A DNA stretch of 40,876 nucleotides from Bacillota bacterium (GTDB lineage: Bacteria > Bacillota > Clostridia > Lachnospirales > Anaerotignaceae), in contig JAFWDD010000072.1 in the NCBI GenBank assembly GCA_017534115.1, positions 1 through 40,876 of the forward strand. Direction: 5' to 3'. Numbering within the stretch: the stretch's first letter is position 1; every line of letters starts with the position of its first letter. The translations under genes and the position numbers were made by a program. The notes beneath the pieces were generated by a model. It was not told the origin of the DNA. It worked only from the letters and a program-made list of their open reading frames with translations, and searched no databases. Positions 1 to 9,048 of this stretch are shown here, piece after piece.

Positions 1-46
1 CAGTCACCGGGCTATGTAAGGAGGCTTATTCTTCTGAGAAGACAAA

Positions 47-79
47 GACGCCCGGCAGAAGAGCTTTCTGCTGAGCGTC
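47..79. repeat. Two-step stem-loop in gene-free left edge
   Basis: An outer stem GACGC (47-51) pairs with GCGTC (75-79), and an inner stem GCAGAA (55-60) pairs with TTCTGC (66-71) around a 5-nt loop, with 3-nt internal loops on each side. It has no T-run, so it does not look like a terminator. It lies beyond the rpsI terminator, in a stretch without a credible gene. Function unknown. Confidence 0.5.
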
Positions 80-117
80 ATTCACAAGTAGAGATTTAGA
101 GAAAAACGAGCCGCCTT

Positions 118-219
118 TTAACTACTGAGTCTGCGACTTCTTTCTCTCCGTCATTTTCGCGTGTGGTGCCCCAAAAATTAACTACTAAGGGGTCGTTGCC
201 CCAGTATTAACTACTAAAT
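118..219. repeat. Three copies of a TTAACTACT-containing short repeat
   Basis: TTAACTACT occurs at 118-126, 178-186 and 207-215. The last two copies are extended: each has TGCCCCA a few bases before it and reads TTAACTACTAA, with 29 bp between copies. The first two copies are 60 bp apart. On the minus strand the core reads TTAGTAGTTAA. Nothing in positions 1-278 looks coding: short open frames run in from the left edge but stop within about 100 bp. It may be an intergenic repeat family, but one locus cannot show that. Confidence 0.6.
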
Positions 220-278
220 CGGAGCGATTTTTCTTCAAAATTCTCGAAAAGGAATCAAAAGGATTTGGGTAAAGAAAG

Positions 279-305
279 AGCCCGGAAATGGCGTATTTCC
301 GGGCT
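279..305 (-). terminator. Terminator of the rplM-rpsI transcript
   Basis: A perfect 11-bp stem, AGCCCGGAAAT (279-289) with ATTTCCGGGCT (295-305), closes a 5-nt loop. On the minus strand it is followed by a T-rich CTTTCTTT tail and lies 24 bp past the rpsI stop. The plus strand also has a T-run (306-309), so it may work in both directions. Confidence 0.88.
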
Positions 306-329
306 TTTTCGATGATCTCTTGTCCTCGA

Positions 330-722
330 TTATCTCTTGGAGAACTGAGGTGCGCGACGTGCGGCTTTGAGGCCGTACTTCTTTCTCTCTTTCATTCTGG
401 GGTCACGTGTAAGGTAACCTGCTTTTTTGAGAGTAAGTCTGTAATCTCCATCAGCTTCGAGTAATGCTCTTGAAATGCCATGACGGATAGCGCCGGCCTG
501 ACCTGTGAATCCGCCGCCTTTAACTGTTACTTTTACATCAAATTTAGCTGTTGTATCAGTTAATTCAAGAGGCTGACGAACAATAAGCTTTAATGTATCA
601 AGACCAAAATAATCATCAATATCTCTTTTATTTATAGTGATCTTGCCTGTTCCGGGCATAAGGTAAACTCTTGCAACAGAAGATTTTCTTCTTCCTGTGC
701 CGTAATATTTAGCAATATCCAT
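330..722 (-). CDS. rpsI: 30S ribosomal protein S9
   Basis: Small-subunit ribosomal protein S9, 130 aa, the usual bacterial length. The N-terminal family signature [16 protein letters not shown] is at residues 6-21. The basic C-terminal tail ends in QFSKR; in S9 this tail reaches the P-site tRNA on the 30S head. The start ATG has a good ribosome binding site (AAGGAG). It lies 23 bp downstream of rplM and is the last gene of the rplM-rpsI unit, with the terminator just beyond. No oddities were seen. Confidence 0.98.
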   Translation of the reverse strand: MDIAKYYGTGRRKSSVARVYLMPGTGKITINKRDIDDYFGLDTLKLIVRQPLELTDTTAKFDVKVTVKGGGFTGQAGAIRHGISRALLEADGDYRLTLKKAGYLTRDPRMKERKKYGLKAARRAPQFSKR

Positions 723-745
723 TATTTATTCTCCTTTCCTCTTGA

Positions 746-1183
746 TTAATATTTGATTTCAAGAACTTCGGGTTTCTGTGCTTCATGACCGTGTTCTGCG
801 CCTGCGTAAACGCGAAGTTTCTTCATCATTTTTTTGCCGAGAGCGTTTTTGGGAAGCATACCTTTTACTGCGTGTTTAACTACTTCAGTGGGTTTTGTTT
901 CCAGCATTTTTCTGAGTGTAACCTCTTTTAATCCGCCGATATAGCCTGTATGATGTCTGTAAAGCTTCTGATCCATCTTTTTGCCTGTTACAGCGATCTT
1001 ATCGGCATTGATAACGATTACATAATCGCCTGTGTCCATGAAAGGTGTATAAATAGGTTTGTTTTTTCCTCTTAAAATTTTTGCAACTTCAGATGAAAGA
1101 CGTCCTAATGTAAGTCCGCTTGCATCTACAACATACCATTTTCTTTCTATGCTTGCTGCACTGGGCATGTATGTTGTTCTCAT
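746..1183 (-). CDS. rplM: 50S ribosomal protein L13
   Basis: Large-subunit protein L13, 145 aa, the standard length; an early assembly protein that binds 23S rRNA. Family segments visible are [20 protein letters not shown] near residues 59-78 and the [19 protein letters not shown] stretch near 109-127. The ATG is preceded by a strong AGGAGG site. The gene has its own near-consensus promoter and a 148-nt leader, and is paired with rpsI as in nearly all bacteria. L13 leaders in Firmicutes are known autoregulatory elements, so expression is probably controlled by free L13. Confidence 0.98.
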   Translation of the reverse strand: MRTTYMPSAASIERKWYVVDASGLTLGRLSSEVAKILRGKNKPIYTPFMDTGDYVIVINADKIAVTGKKMDQKLYRHHTGYIGGLKEVTLRKMLETKPTEVVKHAVKGMLPKNALGKKMMKKLRVYAGAEHGHEAQKPEVLEIKY

Positions 1184-1331
1184 GTCCTTTACCTCCTAAA
1201 ACAAATCAAATTACTCTTGCGAAACAAGCTTTATTATCTTTAATGTGGGGTTAAAAATAATTTAGCTTAAATATAAAATAACTCGGGGCTTCGAGTTTAA
1301 GTGGCTTAATTCAGTAAAATTCATACCAAAC
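1184..1331 (-). promoter_or_regulatory. Probable L13 leader (5' UTR of rplM)
   Basis: About 148 nt lie between the predicted transcript start and rplM. The RNA can form a hairpin from 1281-1285 with 1292-1296 (ACTCG/CGAGT), extended by CTTA/TAAG pairing, and a small hairpin CTTG/CAAG at 1216-1228 near the ribosome binding site. Position and gene match the Firmicute ribosomal L13 leader class. I could not align it to the family model, so the assignment rests on context plus the hairpins. Confidence 0.55.
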
Positions 1332-1337
1332 ATAACA

Positions 1338-1366
1338 ATTATATTACATTCTTCCTGCCATGTCAA
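1338..1366 (-). promoter_or_regulatory. Strong sigma-A promoter of rplM-rpsI
   Basis: On the minus strand, TTGACA (1361-1366), exactly 17 bp, then TATAAT (1338-1343): both hexamers are perfect consensus. Transcription should start near 1331. It lies between truA and rplM, so the ribosomal pair can be transcribed separately from the upstream ecf-truA genes. Confidence 0.92.
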
Positions 1367-1404
1367 CAAAAAATATTTCAATTTTATCGATTTTCAAGCA
1401 GTTA

Positions 1405-2142
1405 TCAAAGCTGTGCGTCCACAAGGCATAACCCTTCTGGTCCCGCTGTTTTTCCGGCCTTTGTTCTGTCTCCTGATTTGATGATTTCCGGCATTTTTTC
1501 TGGATCTATCTTTCCCATTCCCGCAAATATCAGTGTTCCGGCAATAATACGTACCATATTGTAAAGAAAACCATTTCCCGTTACATAAATTGAAATTTCG
1601 TTTTCATTGTCCTTCGAAACCGAAATATCGTATATTGTTCTCACTGTGGTTTTAGCGCTTGTATGGGCGGAGCAGAAGCCTTTAAAATCATGTTCTCCAA
1701 GAAAGGCTTTTGCCGCTTCCTGCATTTTTTCAATATCAAGTTTATCTCTAACAAATTCTGTGTAATTCCTTCTCGTAGGGTTCCTGAATTCGGAATTATA
1801 TATTGTATATCTGTATGTTTTTTGCTTTACTTCGAATCGGGGATTGAATTCCGAGTCAACTACTCTGCAGTCCAGAACGGAAATATCATCCGGAAGGTAT
1901 TTTATTATTGCCAAAGGTATCTTTTCAGCCGGTATTGTGGTTTCGGCATCAAAAACAGCCTTCTGGCAGAGAGCATGCACGCCTCTGTCCGTTCTGCTGG
2001 CTCCGTAACAAAAGGTTTTCACGTGAAACAATGCTGATAAAGAGACTTCCAGTTCTTCCTGGACTGTACGGAAACCGTTCTGCTTCTGCCATCCGAAAAA
2101 ATTCGTTCCGTCATATGCAACTGTTGCGAGATACCTTTTCAT
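1405..2142 (-). CDS. truA: tRNA pseudouridine(38-40) synthase TruA
   Basis: Converts uridines 38-40 in the anticodon arm of many tRNAs to pseudouridine. 245 aa, normal length. The catalytic aspartate is Asp52 in YGASRTDRGVHA, and the C-terminal GNGFLYNMVRIIAGTL segment is typical. The ribosome binding site is weak, which suggests translation coupled to ecfT, whose stop is 23 bp upstream. The order ecfA1-ecfA2-ecfT-truA-rplM-rpsI is the conserved Firmicute arrangement. Confidence 0.97.
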   Translation of the reverse strand: MKRYLATVAYDGTNFFGWQKQNGFRTVQEELEVSLSALFHVKTFCYGASRTDRGVHALCQKAVFDAETTIPAEKIPLAIIKYLPDDISVLDCRVVDSEFNPRFEVKQKTYRYTIYNSEFRNPTRRNYTEFVRDKLDIEKMQEAAKAFLGEHDFKGFCSAHTSAKTTVRTIYDISVSKDNENEISIYVTGNGFLYNMVRIIAGTLIFAGMGKIDPEKMPEIIKSGDRTKAGKTAGPEGLCLVDAQL

Positions 2143-2165
2143 AACATCATATACTTTCTAAAAAA

Positions 2166-2969
2166 CTATAAAAAAAGTCTGACAGCGACAAAAATCGCTC
2201 CATACAGCACAGCGGCGCCTATGGCTCTGAAATCCTCCTGTCCCAGAGCAAGTTCGTTCATTCTTGTTCTTTCCGTACTTATTCCGTAGCATCTTGCCTC
2301 CATAGCCATTGCCAGTTCATCGGCACGCCTGAACGCTGAGATAAACAGAGGAATCAAAATGGGAATCAGGCTTTTCGCTCTCTGAAGCAGATTGCCTGTC
2401 TCAAAATCGGCTCCCCTTGCCTGCTGGGCTTTTATGATTTTATCTGTCTCGTCCATCAATGTGGGAATAAACCTTAAGGCTATACTCATCATCATTGCGA
2501 TTTCATGGGACGGAAGTCCTGCTTTTTTGAAAGGATTCAGAATCCGCTCAATGGCATCCGTAAGCTGAATGGGAGATGTTGTAAGCGTCAGTATAGACGC
2601 GCCCGAAACAAGAAGAATCAGACGAATGCACATTTTTATGGCGATCTGTATTCCCTCAATGGTTATTGTAAAAAGCCCGACATGAGCCAGCGCTGTTCCG
2701 TCAGGATAAGAAAAAATATTCAGCACCGCAGTGAATATCAGAATTACAATGAGGGCTTTTATTCCCTTAAAAACAAACTTTGCGGGAACACGCGAAATAT
2801 GTATAACAAGGCCTAATATTACGGCGCAGTATACATACCCCCAGTAATCTTTAACAAAAAACAGGGAAACAATATATGCCAGCGTTAAAATTATTTTCAA
2901 TCTCGGATCCAGATGATGTACTCTGGAATCCGAAGGATAATATTGTCCTAAAGTAATATCTCTTAACAT
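2166..2969 (-). CDS. ecfT: ECF transporter transmembrane component EcfT
   Basis: Membrane coupling subunit of a group II energy-coupling-factor transporter, which imports vitamins and similar micronutrients with interchangeable substrate-binding S proteins. 267 aa, with hydrophobic segments across the N-terminal half and near the C-terminus. The cytoplasmic coupling region carries the paired Ala-Arg-Gly type motifs (QQARGADFETG near residues 182-192 and AMEARCYG near 222-229) that contact the two ATPases. The start overlaps the end of ecfA2 by 7 bp and has a GGTGGAG site. No S component is encoded in the window, as expected for a shared module. Confidence 0.96.
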   Translation of the reverse strand: MLRDITLGQYYPSDSRVHHLDPRLKIILTLAYIVSLFFVKDYWGYVYCAVILGLVIHISRVPAKFVFKGIKALIVILIFTAVLNIFSYPDGTALAHVGLFTITIEGIQIAIKMCIRLILLVSGASILTLTTSPIQLTDAIERILNPFKKAGLPSHEIAMMMSIALRFIPTLMDETDKIIKAQQARGADFETGNLLQRAKSLIPILIPLFISAFRRADELAMAMEARCYGISTERTRMNELALGQEDFRAIGAAVLYGAIFVAVRLFL

Positions 2970-3832
2970 TTCTCCACCTGCTTCAGTAAATCATAAAGCA
3001 CTTTTTCGGCCTCATCTACTGTAAAAATATTATCAGGCACATCTATGCCCTGGGCTTTAAGCTCTTTGAAAACATGGGTAATCTGAGGAACATCCAGACC
3101 GATTTCCACAAGTTCCTCTGCTTTCCCGAATATTTCTTCCGGTGTTCCGGAATATTTTATCTTTCCGTTATGCATAACAATTATTCTGTTTACATATTTT
3201 GCCACATCTTCCATGCTGTGAGAAACAAGAATTACTGTTATACCGAGAATTTTGTGCATTTTAGCTATTTCATTCAGGATCTCGTCTCTGCCTTTAGGGT
3301 CCAGACCTGCTGTTGGCTCGTCCAGAATTATAACTTCGGGCTTCATAGCCAATACTCCCGCTATGGCCGCGCGTCTTTTCTGTCCGCCGGAAAGCTCAAA
3401 AGGCGAGCTTTCATAAACAGATTCATCAATACCGACTATAGTAAGAGCCTCTTTTACTCTGCTTTCAATTTCTTCTTCGGAAAGTCCCATATTCTTAGGG
3501 CCGAAAGCTACGTCTGCAAAAACGGTAGTCTCGAAAAGCTGATATTCGGGATACTGAAATACCAGACCAATTTTAGTTCTGAAGTGTTTCAGCTTTGTTT
3601 TATCGGCGTTTATGTCCTCTCCGTTAAAATATATTTTTCCTGAGGTAGGCGCAAGAAGAGCGTTAAAATGCTGTATCAGGGTTGATTTTCCCGAACCTGT
3701 ATGTCCTATTAAACCTACAAAATCACCATCTTTGATTTCGAAGCTGAGGTCGTCTATCGCCTTTTTTTCAAAGGCTGTTCCGGAGTTATATGTGTGAGTT
3801 AAATTTTCGACTTTAATTGACATATCGTACAT
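2963..3832 (-). CDS. ecfA2: ECF transporter ATPase EcfA2
   Basis: Second ATPase of the ECF energizing module. 289 aa. Walker [10 protein letters not shown] is at residues 43-51, followed by the Q-loop, the ABC signature [13 protein letters not shown] and Walker [13 protein letters not shown], then the H-loop His in LVSHSMED. The acidic C-terminal extension typical of Ecf ATPases is present. The first ATG overlaps ecfA1 by 34 bp; a second ATG 9 bp downstream is possible, and neither has a strong ribosome binding site, so translational coupling to ecfA1 is likely. Assignment as A2 rests on gene order and sequence flavour. Confidence 0.95.
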   Translation of the reverse strand: MYDMSIKVENLTHTYNSGTAFEKKAIDDLSFEIKDGDFVGLIGHTGSGKSTLIQHFNALLAPTSGKIYFNGEDINADKTKLKHFRTKIGLVFQYPEYQLFETTVFADVAFGPKNMGLSEEEIESRVKEALTIVGIDESVYESSPFELSGGQKRRAAIAGVLAMKPEVIILDEPTAGLDPKGRDEILNEIAKMHKILGITVILVSHSMEDVAKYVNRIIVMHNGKIKYSGTPEEIFGKAEELVEIGLDVPQITHVFKELKAQGIDVPDNIFTVDEAEKVLYDLLKQVEKC

Positions 3833-4662
3833 ACCATTTCTTCTATGGATAAAATATCCTGAGGGATATCTATTCCTCTTTTTCTGAGTCTGTATGCGAC
3901 TTCCGTTACCTGCGGGACATCAAGGCCAATGCCTTTCAGCTTTTCCACCTGAGAAAAAACTTCTTTGGGAGTTCCTTCCATAATAACAGTGCCGCCGTCC
4001 ATTACAAATATTTTGTCCGCCTTTATGGCTTCTTCCATATAATGGGTAATAAGTATTATTGTTATACCTTTTTCCTTATTAAGCTCCATTACAGTATCTA
4101 TTACTTCTTTTCTGCCTTCCGGATCCAGCATTGCCGTGGGCTCGTCCAGAACGATGCATTCCGGCTCCATTGCAAGAATTCCCGCTATGGCAATTCTCTG
4201 TTTCTGTCCGCCGGAAAGCTTATTGGGAGCGTATCTTGCGTATTCTGTCATATTGACGGTTTTAAGAGCTCTGTCTACCCTTTTCCGTATCTCTGACGAC
4301 TCTATGCAGAGATTTTCCGGACCAAAAGCAATGTCTTCTTCTACTATTGTGGAAACAAGCTGATTATCGGGATTCTGGAAAACCATGCCCGCGCTTTTTC
4401 TTATTTTATATATAAGCTCTTCCTGAGTGCAGTCATATCCATTCACAAAAAGAGTACCTTCCGTAGGCGTAAGCAGCGCATTAAGATGCTTGGCGAATGT
4501 GGATTTTCCGGAACCGTTTCGCCCTAATATTGCGACAAACATACCTTTTTCAATGGTAATGTCCACACCCTTTAAAGCAACAAGCGGCTCCCTTTCCTCT
4601 TCATCTATTGCAGTCTCAAACGTGTATTCATATTTCAACTTTTCGGATTTTACCATATCCAT
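3799..4662 (-). CDS. ecfA1: ECF transporter ATPase EcfA1
   Basis: First ATPase of the ECF module, pairing with EcfA2 and driving EcfT. 287 aa. Walker [10 protein letters not shown] is at residues 47-55, signature [13 protein letters not shown] and Walker [13 protein letters not shown] near residues 146-175, and an H-loop His in LITHYMEE. The start has a GGGAGAAG site. It lies 36 bp downstream of polC with AT-rich DNA between, and may be co-transcribed with polC or use a weak promoter there (a TATAAT is visible but its -35 is poor). Confidence 0.95.
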   Translation of the reverse strand: MDMVKSEKLKYEYTFETAIDEEEREPLVALKGVDITIEKGMFVAILGRNGSGKSTFAKHLNALLTPTEGTLFVNGYDCTQEELIYKIRKSAGMVFQNPDNQLVSTIVEEDIAFGPENLCIESSEIRKRVDRALKTVNMTEYARYAPNKLSGGQKQRIAIAGILAMEPECIVLDEPTAMLDPEGRKEVIDTVMELNKEKGITIILITHYMEEAIKADKIFVMDGGTVIMEGTPKEVFSQVEKLKGIGLDVPQVTEVAYRLRKRGIDIPQDILSIEEMVCTICQLKSKI

Positions 4663-4698
4663 AATAAGCTCTTCTCCCGTAATATATTATAAAAAATA

Positions 4699-7600
4699 TT
4701 AAAAAAGCGACAGCTGATTTGTGTCGGGCATTGTAAGAATGCCGTATTCTTTCATTATATCAATAAGAGTTTTGCTGACAGAGGTTCTGTTGTTGAAATC
4801 CTCAATGGTTTTGAACTCTCCGTCTTCTCTCGCGGAAACAACACTTTCTGCAGCTGCGACACCCATTCCCTGAATGGAATTGAGAGGCGGCAGAAGTCCG
4901 TTTTCCGTAACGGAGAATTTATATGAATGAGATTTATATATATCTATTGGATCAAACGTAAATCCTCTTTCATAAAACTCTATGGCAATTTCAAGTACAG
5001 TTATCTTATTTTTATCTTTTGCGGTTTTATCAAGCCCTTTTTCTTTTATTCGGGCTATTTCCTCACGAGCGACATCCACACCTCTGCACATGGTGAGGTA
5101 ATCGAAATCATCACTGGCTTTTACAGTGAAATAAGCGGCATAGTACGCTTTGGGATAGTTTACTTTAAAATAAGCTATCCTGAAAGCCATCATAACATAA
5201 GCCACCGCATGGGCCTTAGGAAACATATAGGAAATCTTCTGACAGGAATCTATATACCATTCGGGAACGCCGTTTTCACGCATAACGGCAATATCCTCTT
5301 CGCTGGGATTTGAGTCCTTTTTCCTAATTTTTTCCATTATTTTGAAAGCAGTCTGCTTTTCAACACCCTGATTTATTAAATATATCATAATTCCGTCACG
5401 AGTGGAAATACTTTCCTGCAATTTTATGGTGCCGTTTGAAATTAATATCTGTGCATTGTTTATCCAAACGTCCGTACCGTGGGAAAGTCCGGATATTCTG
5501 ATCAAATCGGAAAATGTTTCCGGTTTTGTATCCAGAAGCATCTGACGGACAAAATTCGTGCCGAATTCAGGTATGCCCAAAGTTCCTGTTTTGCACCCTA
5601 TCTGCTCGGGAGTAACACCCAACGCTTCCGTACTCTGGAAAATTGACATGGTCTTCTTGTCATCCAGTCTTACGGTTCTGGGGTCTATTCCCGTTATGTC
5701 GTGGAGCATTCTTATAACTGTGGGATCATCATGGCCGAGAAGGTCCAGCTTCAGAAGCTTTCCTTCAATGGAATGATAATCAAAATGAGTTGTAATTATA
5801 TCTGTATCAGGATCGTCCGCGGGATGCTGTACGGGACAAACTTCATATATCTCATGTCCTTTAGGGACAATTATAAGTCCGCCTGGATGCTGGCCCGTTG
5901 TTCTTTTTACACCTGTAATACCGGAAGAAATACGTTCTATTTCCGCGTTGCAAAGACTTAAATCCTTGTCTTCCTCAAATTTTTTAACAAATCCATAAGC
6001 CGTTTTATCAGCCAGTGTGCCTATAGTGCCGGCTTTGTATACGAATTTCTTTCCTCCGAAAAGGACCTCGGTATTCTTATGGGCCTGCTGTTGATATTCG
6101 CCTGAGAAATTCAGGTCAATATCCGGCTCCTTATCGCCTTTGAATCCAAGGAATGTCTCGAAAGGAATGTCATGTCCTTCTTTTCTCAGTTCTGTGCCGC
6201 AGTTGGGACAAAGTCTGTCCGGCATATCGCAGCCGGAGCTTTCTTCCATAGCATACTGACGCACAATTTCCGAATCGAAATCCGAATATTTGCATTTGGG
6301 GCATACGTAATGTGGAGGCAGAGGATTAACCTCTGTTATACCCGACATAGTTGCCACAAAAGATGAACCAACAGAGCCTCTTGAGCCTACCAGATATCCA
6401 TCCGCTACGGATTGAAGTACCAGACGGCGTGCAATTACGTATAAAGCGGCATATCCGTTGCTGATTATGGAGTCCAGCTCCACCTTAAGTCTTTTTTCAA
6501 CTATTTCCGGCAGAGGATCTCCGTAAATGCTTTTAGCCGTTTCCCATGATGAATTTGTAAGCTCTTCTTCCGCGCCTTCTATTTCAGGCGGAAATTTCTC
6601 ATCAGGTATAGGCTTGTCATTTTCTATTAAATCTGCGATTTTGTTTGTATTTTCAACTACTATTTCATATGCCTTTTCTTCTCCCAGATAGGAGAATTCG
6701 TCCAGCATTTCTTCAGTAGTTCTGTAAAAAAGCGGAGGCTGGTCGTCATAATCGGGAAATCCTTCCGCAAGCATAATAACCTTTCTGAAAATAGCATCGT
6801 CAGGGTCAAGGAAATGAACGTCTCCCGTTGCGACGACAAGCTTATTATGCTTTTCGCCCAGCTCAACAACCATTCTGTTGAAATTCTGTATGTCTTCCAC
6901 AGAGTTTACAGAGCTGTACTGAGGCTTATTGCTTTTAATCATGAAATAATTGTTTCCTACGGGCTGGATTTCCAGATAATCATAAAAACTTACTATATTG
7001 TCAATATGCTCTTCAGGCATCTTGTCCAAAAGCGCCCTGTAAAGCTCTCCCGCCTCGCAGGCGCTTCCAACAATAAGACCTTCCCTGTATTTAGTCAGAA
7101 GGCTTTTGAGAAGTCTGGGGCGTTTTTTAAAGAAATAGTTCACATGGGATTCGGAAATAAGTCTGTAAAGATTATTGAATCCCGTTTTATTCTTAACCAG
7201 TATTACCGCGTGATAAGGTCTTAATTTCTTATAATTAACCGTATTTCCGGCAAAAGCGTTGATTCCGTCTATATTTGTAATACCCTTCTGTTTCAGCATA
7301 TCAAAGAATTTGAGCAAAATACCTGCTGTTGCTTCCGCATCGTTTACAGCACGGTGATGTCCTTCAAGACTCACATTAAGAGCTTTGCAGACATGATTAA
7401 GTTTATGATGCTTCAAATCAGGAAGCAGACATCTTGAAAGCTCCAATGTATCAAGAATTGTATTATTAACGGAATCCAAACCTGAAATTTCCGCTTTAGT
7501 CCTTATGAATCCTGTATCAAAAGAAGCGTTGTGGGCAACCAATACGGAATCTTTTCCGCAAAACTCCAAAAACTTGGGAAGTATCTCTCTGATTTCGGGA

Positions 7601-9033
7601 GCATCTTTGAGCATCTCGTCAGTTATTCCCGTAAGCTTTGTAACTTCCGGAGTTAAAGGTTTTTTGGGATTCACAAATGATGAGAATCTGTCTGTGATTT
7701 TTCCGTTTACTATTTTTACTGCGCCGATTTCGGTTATTTCATCGGTTTCTTTGGATAAACCCGTAGTTTCCAAATCAAAAACCACATATGTATCATCCAG
7801 ACTCTGGGATTTGGGACAGCTTACCACAGAACCGAAATCATCCACAAGATATGCCTCAACTCCGTAAAGTATTTTTATACCGCTGGAGGGTCCGTTTTTA
7901 AGAGCTTCAGGGAATGCCTGCACAACGCCGTGGTCTGTAACGGCAATAGCAGTATGTCCCCATTCCTGGGCGCGCTTTATATAATCCTTCATAGGGTTTA
8001 CACCATCCATGCGGCTCATATTTGTGTGGAGATGAAGCTCAACTCTCTTAACTGCGGATTCATCCTTTCTTGCGGGAGGCGCCTCAGTCAGGTTAATATC
8101 TTTGGCCATAAGGTTCAGTTCGTTGGAATACGCGTCGAATTTAATCTGTCCCGATACTTTTATCCATTTGTTTTTGGTAAGCACCTGAGCTATTTTCCCG
8201 TCGAATTTATCTTTGGAGACGAAAAACTTCACAGTAATAGAATCAGTTAGATCCGTAACGTTCATAACGACAATATATTTGTCGCCCTTTTTCATCTCTT
8301 TATTTTCAATTTTAAGTATTTTGCCTGCAATACAGCAGGTTTCGTCTATTTTCTTTGCTTCGGATATTTTAGTAATATCTCCTGTTACCGCTTTTCCGAA
8401 AACAATACCGTTTTCAAATGCCGGCATTTCTTTGGATCTGGATGCTGAAGCGGCATTTTCTCTGGAGATTTCTTCCAAAGCTTCTTTTTCTCTCAATTCT
8501 ACAATTTTATTATATTCTTCCATAGAAATAGGTTCTTCCTCGGATTTTTCAAATGTAACCCTTATATCCAGGCCTGTCTCGTTTCTCAGTTTATCTGTAA
8601 GAAACATATCCGCCTTTTTCTTTTTCAGATAGTATGATCCTGGGTTTTTAACAGGGATTTTGATTTCATTTTCAGCAACGCTCCAGTCCGAATCTGAAAC
8701 AAATGCGTGGCAGACAGGACTTAAGTCAGCAATATAACTTAATATATTGTTTCTATACGCCTCGCATATGTAGTCCATATCCTTTTCTTTAAGTCCGCCG
8801 TAAAATGGTCTTACTTCAACAGAGCTGACCTGAGGGATGCCGTCATTAAGCTCTTTCCCCAGAGACTCAAGTATTCTGTCATCCAGCACACGGCCTGAAT
8901 TAACATTTATATAAAGAATTCTATCCTTGGATGAAATGGACAGATCCGTTACAAATGTTTTTTTCATTCCGTCCTTAACATAATCGGATAATTCGAATTT
9001 TTTGAAAACTTTATTGAAAGTTTTAGCAACCAT
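4699..9033 (-). CDS. polC: DNA polymerase III alpha subunit, PolC type
   Basis: Replicative DNA polymerase of low-GC Gram-positives, with built-in proofreading. 1444 aa, close to the usual length. Domains in order: N-terminal region (to about 200), OB fold (about 220-315), PHP domain with HLHTNMSRMDG near 334, inserted DEDDh 3'-5' exonuclease with VVFDLETTGL near 417, PHP remainder, polymerase core with the GSRGSVGSS motif, four-cysteine zinc element (CPKC...CPNCG), catalytic PDIDLNF, and a C-terminus ending QLSLF. The start ATG has a GGGGGTG site, 15 bp after ispG. Intact. Confidence 0.98.
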   Translation of the reverse strand: MVAKTFNKVFKKFELSDYVKDGMKKTFVTDLSISSKDRILYINVNSGRVLDDRILESLGKELNDGIPQVSSVEVRPFYGGLKEKDMDYICEAYRNNILSYIADLSPVCHAFVSDSDWSVAENEIKIPVKNPGSYYLKKKKADMFLTDKLRNETGLDIRVTFEKSEEEPISMEEYNKIVELREKEALEEISRENAASASRSKEMPAFENGIVFGKAVTGDITKISEAKKIDETCCIAGKILKIENKEMKKGDKYIVVMNVTDLTDSITVKFFVSKDKFDGKIAQVLTKNKWIKVSGQIKFDAYSNELNLMAKDINLTEAPPARKDESAVKRVELHLHTNMSRMDGVNPMKDYIKRAQEWGHTAIAVTDHGVVQAFPEALKNGPSSGIKILYGVEAYLVDDFGSVVSCPKSQSLDDTYVVFDLETTGLSKETDEITEIGAVKIVNGKITDRFSSFVNPKKPLTPEVTKLTGITDEMLKDAPEIREILPKFLEFCGKDSVLVAHNASFDTGFIRTKAEISGLDSVNNTILDTLELSRCLLPDLKHHKLNHVCKALNVSLEGHHRAVNDAEATAGILLKFFDMLKQKGITNIDGINAFAGNTVNYKKLRPYHAVILVKNKTGFNNLYRLISESHVNYFFKKRPRLLKSLLTKYREGLIVGSACEAGELYRALLDKMPEEHIDNIVSFYDYLEIQPVGNNYFMIKSNKPQYSSVNSVEDIQNFNRMVVELGEKHNKLVVATGDVHFLDPDDAIFRKVIMLAEGFPDYDDQPPLFYRTTEEMLDEFSYLGEEKAYEIVVENTNKIADLIENDKPIPDEKFPPEIEGAEEELTNSSWETAKSIYGDPLPEIVEKRLKVELDSIISNGYAALYVIARRLVLQSVADGYLVGSRGSVGSSFVATMSGITEVNPLPPHYVCPKCKYSDFDSEIVRQYAMEESSGCDMPDRLCPNCGTELRKEGHDIPFETFLGFKGDKEPDIDLNFSGEYQQQAHKNTEVLFGGKKFVYKAGTIGTLADKTAYGFVKKFEEDKDLSLCNAEIERISSGITGVKRTTGQHPGGLIIVPKGHEIYEVCPVQHPADDPDTDIITTHFDYHSIEGKLLKLDLLGHDDPTVIRMLHDITGIDPRTVRLDDKKTMSIFQSTEALGVTPEQIGCKTGTLGIPEFGTNFVRQMLLDTKPETFSDLIRISGLSHGTDVWINNAQILISNGTIKLQESISTRDGIMIYLINQGVEKQTAFKIMEKIRKKDSNPSEEDIAVMRENGVPEWYIDSCQKISYMFPKAHAVAYVMMAFRIAYFKVNYPKAYYAAYFTVKASDDFDYLTMCRGVDVAREEIARIKEKGLDKTAKDKNKITVLEIAIEFYERGFTFDPIDIYKSHSYKFSVTENGLLPPLNSIQGMGVAAAESVVSAREDGEFKTIEDFNNRTSVSKTLIDIMKEYGILTMPDTNQLSLF

Positions 9034-9048
9034 TTAACGCACCCCCAC

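Noticed and set aside
1-102. Short open frames entering from the left edge
   Set aside because: Two frames stay open for only 25-35 codons, neither has a recognisable motif, and the sequence folds into a stem-loop.
3074-3643. 189-aa open frame on the plus strand
   Set aside because: Antisense to ecfA2, whose Walker motifs are intact; composition is that of a reverse-complement shadow.
4663-4698. TATAAT between polC and ecfA1 as a promoter
   Set aside because: The best -35 at 17 bp matches only 3 of 6 bases; the gap is simply AT-rich.
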